Assembly: GCA_030268105.1 (NCBI GenBank) | Contig: BSDZ01000019.1 | Span: forward strand, 1,032,001-1,096,000 | Source: Volvox africanus | Lineage: Eukaryota > Chlorophyta > Chlorophyceae > Chlamydomonadales > Volvocaceae | Direction: 5' to 3' | Length of the DNA stretch: 64,000 nt | Shown here: positions 36,401-48,700 of the stretch, piece after piece | Layout of the letters: the number at the start of each line of letters is the position of its first letter | How positions within the stretch are numbered: position 1 is the stretch's first letter | Notes under the pieces: generated by a model | Databases searched by the model: none | Seen by the model: only the letters and a program-made list of their open reading frames with translations | What the model was told of the DNA's origin: nothing | Made by a program: the position numbers and the translations under genes

Positions 36401-39400
36401 TCACTTTGGTGCTTACGGGCACGGATGGTCAGTGCCTGTGGCCCTTTTGCAATGCTATAAAGATGTGTATTCGTTCCCGGTTGGAGGATAACCACATGTG
36501 TGACGCAACCTTTGTGCGGTATTTTCACGCATGGGGTCCCTTGTGGCGGTGCCCCAGGTTTACGACCCTGGAGGAGGACTTGCTGCCGGTGATACCGCAG
36601 GCCGGCATGGGCGCTTCCTTGGGTATGATGCAGCTGCAGGTATGGCAGTTCAAGCTCTCCTCTTTCAGATAGGGAGGGAATATGCTTTTGTTAGTTGACG
36701 GTCTACCGAAACTAATGCCAAATCGTTTCCCAGCGCCGTCCGCCCTGTGCTAATTATGTTGCTGAGACAGAAGGTTGTGAAGATTCTGGTCCGCTGTAAC
36801 TAGCTTAAGTCGGCACGTTTGTCTTTGCAGGCCTTGCTCGAAGACCATGAGCGTCTGAAGGAGGTCCGTGAGCGGCGTGAGCGGGAACGCAAAGAGAAGG
36901 AGGCCAAGCGAGCGGCGGCGCTTGCATTGCTGCGGGAAGAGCAGATGAAGGCGAAAGGCTTCCAACGGCTGCGTGCTACACAGTATGACGAGCTGCGACG
37001 GCGACTGGCGGTAGGAGCGGCAACGAGTATCCCCACCGACCAGGTATGGTGTAAGTCCCTCCATACGGGTCCTTCCGTATAGCCCTGGGCTGTTAAGGAA
37101 ATGATTATCTGAAGGTATACCGTATTCACGCCATCCTTCATGGTACGTCTTAATACTCTACGGCCTGATGCCCACGGCTGCATGGGATTGAATTGTAGGT
37201 GATTGGTGATGAGCTTTTGAAGGGCTTTGGAACTCGCCTGCGGCTCAGCAACCAAATGACCAACTCGGTGGACAGTTTGGGTGGCGGTGGGATCGGATCC
37301 GCGGGGCCAGCATCGGCGCGGCGGCCAAACATGGTGCGCCCGGCAAGCAGCCGCTCCCGTGTGCCGCCAACGACCGACGAATCACCTAGCGGTACGCCAT
37401 CGACGTCACGTGAGTCTTTATGCGATGGCTTAATAAAAGCAAAACGCTGCAATCGGCCGCAGTAATTTCAGTTCGGGACTGTATGTTTGGTAAATTCGAT
37501 TACGCTTTCACATAAAACCGTATTGATAACAAGAACCTGTGTGCAAACTACTATGCATGTGGTCCCTGGTGCTCACCTTGTTGCAGGACCTCGGCCAGGT
37601 ACCTCAACGGCGAAAGCCGTTGGCAAGTCAAGCTTCGCCGCTTGGTTGGCTTCGCAAGAAGCTGGTGCTGGAGGCGAGGGTGGTGAGGGGGTGGCAAGCA
37701 CAGCGGATAGCGAGTACGGTGGAACGGATGACTTTGTGGTAAGCTGCGCGCTTGGGAACTGGTATGGTGCATCGCTTTTGTTTTCACTTATGTTGGGATT
37801 TTCCTGAGCAGTGCGCGTGGTATGGTTCCCTTCGAAGGGGCAAGAAGCTTTCTAGGACTTTTTTTACCTTGTTTTGCCAAGTGGCATGTCGCGTGTCAAT
37901 TCATGGTTCCCGCGCATCTGTAGGACGGGGATGGAACGGATGACTACGCAGCCGGCGAGCACGGAGATGAGTCCATGTTTGCGGATGAGGACCCGGCAGA
38001 CGGAGCTGGCGGCGATGCAAATGGTGGCGACGGTTCAATGTTTGCGGAAGAGGACCCAGCCGGCAAGGGCGAGGAGGGTAGCGCGCCAGCAGCATCCAAA
38101 TCAAAGTTCCGACGGGCGCAGAAACCAGGTGCGTCCAGGTATATCCATCTCCGGAAAACTTCGGAGCATTTATTTTCACCTTACCCGCGTGTAAGAAATG
38201 TGATCAAGTCGGCGTTCATGTGCTACTTGTGTCCATTTTATTAGATTACGCTACTCCTAGAGGTAGCATTTTTAGCATTTGGATGGATTTGTTGAATATC
38301 GAATTCGGGGCTGGACTGTTTTTCAATGCAGGAGCCGATGGTGCAGGTGGGCCTGCGGTCGTGGGTGGCAGCGAGGCGTCGCTCGCGGAGCTTGATCAAG
38401 GAGCTACCAGCGGGAACGTTGAGGGGGTAGAGCCAAACGAAAGCGGTGGTGTGGAAGAAAACGCCGGAGCGGAGGACGGCGGCGGCTATGACTTGTTGGA
38501 TGAGGGCGAGGTGCCGAAGCTGTTGGCACGGTTCAAGGTAAGGCTACGACTTGAATATGGCGTTTGGATTGATAACTTTTCAGCTGACATGCAGGAGAGA
38601 TTGATTTTTGTTAGCTTTCGGGTTGTGCTTTGTGGCGGGCTTGTCCGAGGCAGGTCCCAGATCGCAAACAGGACGATGAGCTATTCAGCTACCGTCCCCT
38701 TATTTGCGCGAAGTTGCTTATCAGGAATTAGATGTTACGTCCTAGGACAACTGGACCTTAGATAGTACTGTATTTTCTGTACGGCGTGTGGCTGACCATC
38801 CGCAGGTCAATCAGCATGACACACTTGCGGTGTTTAAGGCCTGCACTAAGGAGGACTTCAAAGACGTTATCAGCCTGCTACCGGAGAACACGCCGCTCCC
38901 AGCATCGGACAAGATGACGTATTTGCTCGCACGGCTGGAGGTAAGCGCATCCGTAAATCATTAGGGGACATTGTAGGGAGGTTTCAAATGTAGATGAAAA
39001 CCTACCTCTTTGGGGCATGTCTGGTACCCACAGGCTTAAATGACTGGGTTATCACCTCCGGGTCCAGCTGCAGTCTTGCAACGTGTCTCTCAGATATTTC
39101 GGGTTGGGTTTTCCTGGTCCTGTTCGACTCCTGGAAGTTGAGGCCACCTTTATGCTCTGCGCTTCTTTGTTGGTCTTCGCAGGTTAACCCCGGCCGCGAC
39201 ATGGCAGCCGCGCTGCTCACAGTGGCAACTGGCGAGGCCATGATGAAGGAGGCTGTGGGTCCCGCGGTTGGCTGCTTAATGGCCACCTTCGGGACAAACA
39301 TGATCGCATCCTGCATCTTCGACTTTGACGACCCAGAGGACCTTCGGTAAGAACCTAAAAATATGCTCGAGCTTTGGCGGCAGCAGCTGCTTGTTGTTGC

Positions 39401-40434
39401 TCCAGGTATCGTTACGAAAACGATAATAATGCCCGGAGACTTTTGGAACGCAAGGTCACATCCAGAATCAGACTTCAGCGGTGTCGATTCACATGAATAC
39501 CATGTAACTAATTTTGTAATTCTGCAGGTAGCAGAAATGGCAATGGCACGGAAAGCATATTTATAGCGCGATTCCCCATTGGTTTACAGGTATTACGGCG
39601 TGGACGAACGCATTGAGCTATGGGGCCTGCAGATCCCGCACACCAGCGTCCGCCCTGCGCTGGCGGAAGGGCTAACAGAGGAGCAGGCATTGGCGGCTGC
39701 AGGTACACGGAAATTTATGCCTCAATGGGTGGGGTTTTAATTGCATTCTAGTGTGATATTGCTTGTATGGATAAGCGTTTGGTCCGAGGATTCCGAACCT
39801 CTTCAACCTCTGAATGCCGTCTTACATCCACAGAAGCCACCAAGGACAACACGATCACATGGAGCTCGGTGGACCGCTTAAACATGTCAATTGGTCTTCT
39901 GTACGCGCTTTGCAATCACGCAATTGAAAATGGCATCCGCTGCGGGTTTTGCGTACCGCGGCCCCAGCTGCTGAAACGGTGGATGCAGGTGTGTGGTCAA
40001 AGACAATGGGGGTTAGGGAATTGATAGGTCGGCTGTTGGCTTCTGCTTGGATAGCGGCTATGAAAGTTACATTGGCCTGTGAGGACATAATTGTCTGCCG
40101 ACGAAGTTCAGGTCTGTACATTAAATGCCTTTGCCCCGCCTTCACCGACGATAGGATTCAGAACGCACGCACACCTTTGTAAATGTCTGTAGTGTGGCGG
40201 ACGCGTCGGGCCTATGTGGCTCAAAAATACTGACGTTTCCTGTCTGCCATGTCCCTGGTTATTATGGTTATTATGCAGGCTGGCGTGAAGATGGAACAGG
40301 TCAAGACGTCACTTACGCTGATCTACCCACAGACGGCACACGACTACGAGTACTATCGCGCATCTACTGTTGCATGGTTCATGGTAGCCGAGGTCAAAGC
40401 GAAGCTGGAACGTGTGTTGGGCATAGTGCATTAA
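33424..40434 (+). CDS. Kinesin motor protein, kinesin-4-like, with novel C-terminal region (about 1,002 residues)
   Basis: Twenty-two exons, all in phase: 33424-33477, 33590-33676, 33748-33888, 33966-34062, 34142-34224, 34413-34577, 34841-34947, 35267-35357, 35480-35595, 35905-36043, 36174-36310, 36558-36639, 36831-37043, 37199-37409, 37587-37738, 37924-38128, 38332-38537, 38806-38940, 39183-39346, 39590-39702, 39834-39988, 40279-40434. The N-terminal motor (about residues 1-405) has [16 protein letters not shown], the ATP-binding P-loop [11 protein letters not shown], switch I NDRSSRSH, switch [24 protein letters not shown] and DSLGGNS, so it should be an active plus-end-type N-kinesin. The ending [14 protein letters not shown] is closest to kinesin-4. 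A charged coiled coil follows (exon 13), then an acidic, Gly-rich segment with a repeated SMFA-EDPA motif. Exons 18-22 encode a compact 240-residue region of no family I know. Cargo and location are not shown by sequence. Confidence 0.9.
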
Positions 40435-40471
40435 AGCTGTTGATGACGTGTGTCGTGTGCTCCCCACCATG

Positions 40472-40476
40472 TGTAA
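40472..40476 (+). terminator. TGTAA polyadenylation signal of the kinesin gene
   Basis: TGTAA lies 38 bases after the kinesin stop codon. This is close spacing, and it supports the unusual C-terminal region as part of the kinesin transcript. Confidence 0.65.
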
Positions 40477-41426
40477 AAGCTCCCATCTTGAGCCTCTGCG
40501 CGTTCCGTAAGGCATCTCCCTGTCCCCGGCTGAACCGGCCGACCCCCTCAAGGTGGTGTGCGTCCAATTCATATGAGTTAGGCAGGCTCGAATTAGGGAG
40601 CGCCTTGTGCTGCAGCGGTCGTTAGCGCGCGTTAATGCACACTATGATCGTTGTATGGTGGCGAATATGGGAACGAACAAAATAACGGAAGCCCCGTGGA
40701 TGACGTCGCCACTGCCAAGGGAACTATCCCCGCTTCTGCTCACACGGCTGACGCACCGTAACTTTTGACCTTTGTTTTGGTGGGCTGTGGCTACTGCGGT
40801 GCACACAGGCGTGCATGAGAACATGGCGGCTCCACAGATATATGGTTCATTTTTCGTTTAGTTAGGTTTGTGATTCTGCATGCTGAACGTTGGGCAAGGT
40901 GGCCACGGTCCAAAGGCCCCCAGCTTATGGGACGTCAATTCAAGAAGGGTAGAATGGTTAGGAAATATTGTAGAGTTCTTAGTGTCGCTGAAAGCCAGCA
41001 GTGCTGTGCGACGGCGGTTTGAAGAGATCTATGTAGTATGGTGTGTATATATATCCCGTCCTGCTGTTTGGTGGCAACTGGGACGTTTTCACTTAAATGG
41101 TCGATGCATGGGGGACGTTTTCACCTGCTTCCCTTAAGGTGATGGATTTGAACAGCGGCCTCTGATGTTTCTCACTGGCCTGGGCCATGACGGCAGGAGG
41201 ACCGGGGGAAAGAATACCAGGTCCGAAGACGCCCATATGGCGGGCAATAGCTGCATGTGGCTCAAGGCTGTAACATGCTGCAGTAATCAGATGGTGGACT
41301 TGATGGCGTTGAAATACTTCTGTTTGCAGCGCTTGGATAGCACGCATATTCTCAGGATGCTGTCGAATACACACATTCTATAAAGGCGTGTCATTGAGGA
41401 AGATGCATGTATGGCACACTATATTT

Positions 41427-41520
41427 GTTTTGGTACTAAACACCGTGTTACTACACCGTGTTTTGGTACTAAACACCGTGTTACTACACCGTGTTTTGGT
41501 ACTTAACACCGTGTTACTAT
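41427..41520. repeat. 33-base minisatellite, about 2.8 copies
   Basis: TTTTGGTACTAAACACCGTG recurs at 41428, 41461 and 41494 (the third copy has one change). Each unit contains AACACCGTGTT, nearly its own reverse complement, so the array can fold as well as repeat. Confidence 0.85.
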
Positions 41521-41608
41521 TACGGTTGTTATGAATGCACGGAGAAAACGTGTGTGTAAATATCCAAGGCCTCAAGGGAAAGATCACGAAAGGTTGGAGG
41601 GCATTTAA

Positions 41609-42828
41609 TGGAGGAAGCTTTGGATTTACGAGAGGCAGTATGCAAGTGCTCAGCGGCAACTCAACAGGCGATGATCAAGCAGGAGCAAGCCCATAATACA
41701 TGGCAGATTAAGGGAAATGCCAACACCACCACTCAGTATGCGGACTTCAATTATATGATGACCCCCTAGACGTACAAGGAAGGCTACGATGCTGGCACTC
41801 CTCTGGGCACTCCTCCCGCTATCTTTGTTGGTGGGTGCTGGTGCTATGAAGGGCAACATGTCTTGTATTACGGTACTGGCCTCAGCTATTTGCTAAGTAG
41901 GCCCTTCCCATATGGGAAGCATAGTAGTAAAAGGTTGCATGCCCTCATGTAATTCTGACACTGTCACTGGTAGGCTCACTTGAATTCAATCCCACTGGGT
42001 GATCATGGAAATTCCTTAGTACATATCAATGTATATACTCTTTTCCTTAGAGACTGCAGCTCTTTATGGTGGCTTGCCTTATTAAGCAAAGTGTGCCTAT
42101 TGCCCTGCTTTCGTTAGAACACAAGGACGACAGTGCCGAGTTATATCGTTGGCAGCCTTCGCATTGAAGCCTCGCGGAGTTTGGAGCTGCTGCTGCTCGT
42201 GCCAGCCCTGATCTGGCGCAACCTGCACCTACCAACATTAGGAGGTGGATCATGCAGCGCGCGCTCCAGAAGATCGCGTGCAATTGGCGCGGGAGAGGAT
42301 GCTTCCGTAAGCGATTCCGTACGTGACTCCGTACATGATAGATTGTCATATGTATAGATATGTGATGTACTCATCAAATAGAACGTGCTTATAAGAATGA
42401 GTCTGTCTGTCCGTCCCGTTACTAACTAAACTTTAGAGCTTGCGCCAGCCCATCGGTACAACTGTCTTGCACACCCCGCCGTGTACTTGCATGTTGATGA
42501 TTTCTCCTCGCTTGCCCTGGTGTCTGCTGCCGCCGGGCTGCCGATGTCAAAGTGGCCTGCAAGGTACAGGGGTACTCCCACCATGCTGCGGACCAGCGTA
42601 TTCCAACCCCCCTGGCCGGCCTCGAAGGAGGTGCTCGTCATAGTGTTGATGGGAGCTGGGAAGGATGAGGGGGATGTCGGGGCTAATCTTTGGCAGGGCC
42701 CTAAGAATGGGGTGGTGGTAGCGGTGGCGGCGAAGGAGTTGTGTTCGATTGAACAACGAGTTTATGTGCATGAAACTACGGGCCCTAAGTATCTTACTGA
42801 CCAGAATCTAATATCATCTACTAGCTGA
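41609..42828 (+). pseudogene. Broken plus-strand reading frames, unidentified
   Basis: Three plus-strand stretches look coding but carry stops. 41609-41768 opens with ATG (MEEALDLREAVCKCS) and is cut by TAG, after which the same frame continues (TYKEGYDAGTPLGTPPAIF) to about 41900. About 42085-42310 reads openly apart from one TGA at 42165-42180. 42437-42828 follows a TTTAG acceptor and stays open for 127 residues, including VYLHVDDFSSLALVSAAAGL, with GC-rich third positions like the neighbouring genes. I recognise no domain. It may be a dead gene, a transposon relic, or a young gene whose introns I have not resolved. Confidence 0.3.
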
Positions 42829-43036
42829 TGGCAGCAACACAACACGGTGCGCCAATTGCCTGACTTCCACGATGACATGCACTAATATGTGTTCAGGCAT
42901 GACTGTTATGGCGCGACTAATATGCCCCTGGAAATCCAGGTTCTACTCCGACCGAGAGCGGGCCAAAGACCCAAAGTTGAGGGTAGGGTGCCTCCATGTC
43001 GATGGACGGTGACGACCCCAATTATACTGACCTGCG

Positions 43037-43245
43037 AGCTGACCAGGAGCAGAGTTGACGCCTTAGTTGATTCGGCAGATTCCGCTGGATGCCGGTGGTG
43101 GGTGCTGAACCTGGGAAAAGCACTGATTTCGGAGAAGTCGGCATGGGAGACTGGATGAGGGTGCCCCGAAATACCGGGAAAGGTAGGGACTGCCAGGTTA
43201 GTGGCCACGGGTGAAGCTGTACCCCCCTATCCCACACACAATAAG
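43037..43245 (+). repeat. Dispersed repeat, copy A (partner at 55.1 kb)
   Basis: It shares with 55072-55315, in the same orientation, the blocks GACCAGGAG, CGGCAGATTCC, GGTGGGTGCTGAACC, GATGAGGGTGCCCCGA and CAGGGACT..CTGCCAGGT, ending in CCCCCCTATCCC. The two copies flank the kinase gene. Confidence 0.75.
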
Positions 43246-44156
43246 TGAACGCGGACGACTAACAGGCGGAAAAACAACTACATAAAACAATTACAACGTT
43301 TAGGGTTGTTAGGGAGTGGTTATGGTTGTTGAATGAAGCATCACCATCGGTAACGCGCAAGAACATGGTGCATGAACGATGGGGATGGCAGTGAATAGCA
43401 GTTGGAGCGAATGGGACCCGCGGGTCAATGCTTGGGATACATGCTATGCCCCGTTTGCCTGTAATGTTTTCATCATTTAGACATTTTTTATTTTCAGATA
43501 CCCGCTTCAGTACTTATATCCATTGAATTAGCGAGAAGTGGGATTAGGAACGAACCGGGTTTCGCTGGGCGTTGGCTACTTTTGCAAAAATTGTGTTTGA
43601 AAACATGATATATTTAATTTTAATCTTTGTATGGTCCAGTGAGGTAGTGTAGCGGTTGCCAAGTAGCAACTCGATGCTATGTGTACTGACGAAGTTCAGG
43701 GGAAGGGCTCACTTTACTATCAAAGTGCCATAATGAAATACGCCACAAAGCTTAGTGAACGTTACCTTAAAAAATGCACTTCAATAGTAGGAATTTTATT
43801 CCGACTCGCTCCTTTCGAATGGATGAATGCTGGCGACGGCTTCCCAAGGTACTCAAAATATTGCGTGAGAGAAATAACAAAATTGCTGGTGTCCTACTAG
43901 CCAACAGCTTGTGCCAAGCTTTCATTTGTATACGGGCATGCTTGTAGGTATGCACAGCTGGCTGCATGAACCTGCGCTTTCGCAGCCAAGCATTCACTCT
44001 ATCTCGCTATAGGCTTTAGTATCAGGGACTGATTGCGTGTTTTGGAATCCTTTTGGCTCTACTTGTCCTTTCCACTTTCAGAGCAAACCGGAAAAGCGCA
44101 CACAGCTTACCTCACGTGCGTATTATTAAAGTTACTATCTTCATCAAGCTGTGAAG

Positions 44157-45711
44157 ATGGGTGGATGTGGCTCTAAAGGCGTCGCGGTGGGAAGCGAGGG
44201 GAATGACACTGCCGACTCAGCGGCATCCCTGACAGGTCGACCTCCGTCAGCTGGAAGCAGTGTAAGTCCCAGTCCTGGATCTCAATTGCGTGCAGCTGCC
44301 AAAACGGCTTGGCAGACGTCGGCACGGAATTTGCAGAATAGCCTCAACCGAAGCCGGAAGCGACAAGAAAGCTACCCCAGGCGCAGCAGCAAGAACACCA
44401 GTCCATCAGACATCGAGGAAGAGGAAATTGATAGTGCCGGTCGTGGTGGCCGTCCTGACTGTAATAGCAGGCGTAGGCCATCCACGTCGACAGCCCCTGC
44501 AGCATGTGGGAGCGTCGCATGGAAATCAGCATCTGCCGATCTTACATCCCAGAGTCCTCGAGGGGCCCACCGGTACCTCGGAGATGCCGCCAAAGCAGAG
44601 GGAGCTGGCAGGGTTGTGGGGGAGCCATGCGAGGATGTCGAACTGGGAGATAGCTGTGTCCGCAGCTTCCACGTCCGTAATCAGGCAACGGATAGCATGG
44701 ACGAAGTGGATGGGGAGGAATCTGAGCCGATGCGTTGCAAGGAAAGCCGGGAGACTTCCTTAGGGGAATCGCAACGGCGGCAGAAAGCCGGCGGTGGCGG
44801 TGGCGGTGGCGGCGGCGGTGGCGGCGGCGGTGGCGGCGGCGGCGGCGGCTGCAGTAGCAGTGCCTGCAGTGGGGTCTTTTCGCCCGCCTCCCCTATGTCG
44901 CCTGTATCGGGAACGGCAGACTCAGAGGGGTGGAGCGTCGCAGGCGGCAACTTGAGTGTGCCCCGCAGCAGCTGCCCGGCTGGGACCGCCGGCCCGATCA
45001 CTGGGACGTCCCCGACGACGACGGCAGAGGGCGTAAGCAGGCGGCAGCCCGTTGATGGCGGCGGCTCGACGGAGCCGCCGTCGGCGGGGACAGCGGCGGC
45101 GGCGCCTCCGCCGCCTCTGGTTGCTGTCCCTGTCCCTGCCGCGTTAGCCGAACCGGCGCCGGCGCCGCCAGGCGCGCCACCGGTGGCGGGTGCTGCGACT
45201 GCAGCACCGGCAGCGGAAGCTGCTATCACTGCCGCCGCCCCGGCCGTCTGTGTACCCCCGGCGGCGGCAGTGCAATGGGTAGTTCGCCCGGGGCCGCCAT
45301 TGGAGAGCGCCTACGTGTTGGGGGACATTCTAGGGAAGGGAAGCTTCGGAGTGGTGAGTGGCACTGGGACCCGGGTCGGATAAAATTGGAAACGGCTCGA
45401 GGCCTAACATGTCGGGTAAGGGGGTGAATCAAACCATCATAGCGTGCGGTACGATATCCCCAATTTGAATACAAATACCCGGGCCTCGCTCGTTTCTCAC
45501 CCAGGTGAGCTTTCGCACGCTCTCAGTTCCCAGCTCACGTGCTGCTCGTGTCCGCGCGAAGCCCATCGGCATTTATGTTTTGGGTTAGATCGACACATAT
45601 GCGTCTCAGGAATGAAGTAGTGCGGGTACCCCAGGGTCCGGGATGCACAGGGGACGCTTCAGCATCTTCTTTACAAGTATGATTTTAATAAAACATATAA
45701 ATACAAGTACA

Positions 45712-45743
<32 letters not shown>

Positions 45744-48700
45744 ATAGTAATAATTTTATTTTTTATTGTTTACGAAAGAAATAGAAATAAAGTATTGTAC
45801 AATCTCTACCATATTTTATTCGACATCAACAATTATGTTGATTGGTACTATTATATTTTTTATCGTGAATTTTGTTATTATTGGCTGCCGTACGATGTAC
45901 GTATCCGGTCCACGCAGGTCCGCGCCGCAACCCACTTAGCCACCGGCGCCAAGGTCGCGGTGAAGACCATTCGGAAGTCACTGCTGGGGGCTGCTGACGT
46001 CAGTGCGCTGAGACGGGAGGTGGAGATCCTGCACCACCTCTCTGGCCACCCGCACATCTCGCAGCTGCTGGGGGTGTACGAAGAGCCCAGCCAGTTGCAC
46101 TTAGTTATGGAGCTGTGCCAGGTGGGTATGCGGGTATGGTTTCGGAGGCGCGTGTTGGGTGTCGGCGCCGTACGATGTTGAAGGGAACTCGAATGATGAA
46201 GCATGACGTGCGGTATCGTACAAAGCAATGTCAGGGCAGAGCCTTGATGATTGGCTACGACTGTCTCCATGCTACTGCTCCCACACTCATGCCCATCACT
46301 TTTCCTCCAGGCCCCGTTGTGTTTTATTTTTCCGTACACCCCATGACGGTTTCTCTCATTTCGCCCCGTGTGTGTTTGACACGTTGTGCTGCCCACTGAC
46401 CCACCCTGGACCGACCTGCGTGACACGCGTCATCGTCATCGTCATGGCTGTACGACATGGAAACACACACTCGGCACGATTTTCGTCCGTGCCAGGGAGG
46501 CGACCTGTTCGACGCCATCATCGCGGTCGGGCGTCACAGCGAGCGGGCCGCGGCTGACGTCATGCGGACCGTACTTACGGCACTGTCGTACTGTCATGCC
46601 ATGGGCGTGGCTCACAGGGTGGGTGTGCTGCACGGATGTGTGTTTTGCGGACCGGTATGCATACTCGATCGGAGAGCTGGTTAGAAATTTAACCTATCAA
46701 CATCAGCGTGTGTGTGTATCTGTGTATGTGATATACACACATACATACACAAACAGACACACACACATATACATACATACATAAACAGACAAACAGACAG
46801 ACACAAACAGATACAAACAGACAAACAGACAAACAGACAGACAATCTTCCACAACATCAGAAGGACCGCCAAAGTCCGAACCTGGTTCTCAACGGGGAAG
46901 GAGGAGCGTGAGCTAAGCCACACGTCGGGGGAGGGCCGACCCGGGCACGATGTGGCCGAATGGCGTCTGCTCCTCTCTCCATCACGAGACGTCTCTAATC
47001 TCTAATTAATGGTACTTACCGCCATGATCCGCTTCGTCCTCTTCCTTCAACCCATCCCTTCAAACCTTTCCCCTCCCACTCCCACTCCCACTCATACATG
47101 CGCCTGTTCATAACCCTTGTCACATGTCGTACATGTCGTGCACATGCAGGATATTAAACCAGAGAATTTCATGTTGACTGCATCCCTGCCACCTGGTGCG
47201 GGGCCTGGGGAGGCAGGCGCCGCCGCCGCCAGCTGCCACCAGATGGGCGCGAGCACGAGCACGAGCAGCAGTGGCGGCGGGGATCGTGGTGATGCTAGAG
47301 ATTGTACGGGCTCGAAATTGAAGCTCATTGACTTTGGTTTGTCGGTCTTCTGCCCATCAGGTGCGTATTGGGGGTGGTTGAAGGTACTGGCGGGGTGGCG
47401 TTCGGGAGGCCGAAGGGAATCGGGGGGGGAAGAAGGTGACTATTCAGACAGACTGTATATAAATGGGGTGGAGTGGTGTGAATGGAAGGGAAGGGAGTTT
47501 TATAGCCAGGGAAGGGGAGGGGAGGGGAGGGGAGGGGAGGGGAGGGGAGGGGAGGGGAGGGGAGGGGAGGGGAGGGGAGGCAGAACAAGAACAAGATATG
47601 GTACTATGATGATATCTGATCTAAGGAATGTGTGGTAATATCGTAGTAACGTGTTGCGTCAGCCAATATTTTGGATTGAAGACCATCCTTTTGGCTTGTG
47701 ACTGGATGGCTGCATGGGAATGGAGATTGTCGTCTGTACTGCAGTGAGGACTTGGTGGCTGTTGCTGCTGCATGCCGCATCCTTCCGTTCTAGATTCTGT
47801 GCCGCTGACTGACACGGTGGGTACGTCGTACTACGTGGCGCCGGAGGTCTTGGCCAGGAGCTACAGCCGGTCGGCGGATGTTTGGTCGGCGGGAGTCATT
47901 CTGCACATCTTGCTGGTGAGGGGGTGATGGAGGGGGAGGGGGAGGGGGAGGATGTCCCCTGGAGGTAGGATTTCCCTCCTCCCCTCATTGCTCTCTTCTC
48001 TCCACATACGTAAGGCCGAGCTTTTTGCCATGCTTATCTCTTCTCTTTCCCTCCCCTCTTTCCCTCCCCTCTTTCCCTCCCCTCCCCCCCCTCCCTCCTC
48101 CCTGACCTCCTCCCTCCCCACTCTCCCTCCCCTTCTCCTTCCCTCCTCCACTCCTCCATCCCAACCGCGCCCAGACCGGCTACGCGCCCTTTGACGGCCG
48201 AAACGACCAGGAGATCCTGAGGGCGGTGCAGACGGTGGGTCAGTGGGTGGGTCAGTGGGTGGGTCCAGGACGATGCGTCCTTAGGATATCCAGCTACAAG
48301 AAGAAGGGAATGAAACCGACAAATGAGAACGCGGCAACCAAACGAAAAATGGAAGCCCAGATTATAAAAGTAGGCATTTGTGATAAAGATCGGACCCATG
48401 GGTCGCACGAACCTACGAGGGCGCTGCGAACTTGCCAAACTCATGTTTCCCAGTTAGCCGAAAAGCCGCAGTATGGTGTAGTTATATGTGTACTTGTATA
48501 TGCGTGTGTATGTGTGTGTGTATGTGTTTAGGAAGGTTGTTTACGTCACCCGCACGTCGGTCCACTGTGTATGGGGGCCGCCCCCTCCGCCCCCCTCCCC
48601 CCCCACACACACATGTTCTCCCCCACCGCCCCTTCTCCTACAGGGCAAGCTGGATTTAACCACAGACCCGATCTGGGCGTCTATCAGTCGGGATGCCACG

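Noticed and set aside
41427..41520. Regularly spaced repeats resembling a CRISPR array
   Set aside because: The units are contiguous without unique spacers and the genome is eukaryotic.
44151..44156. GTG AAG as a start two codons upstream of the kinase ATG
   Set aside because: GTG is not a normal nuclear start; ATG 44157 gives the typical MGGC myristoylation sequence.
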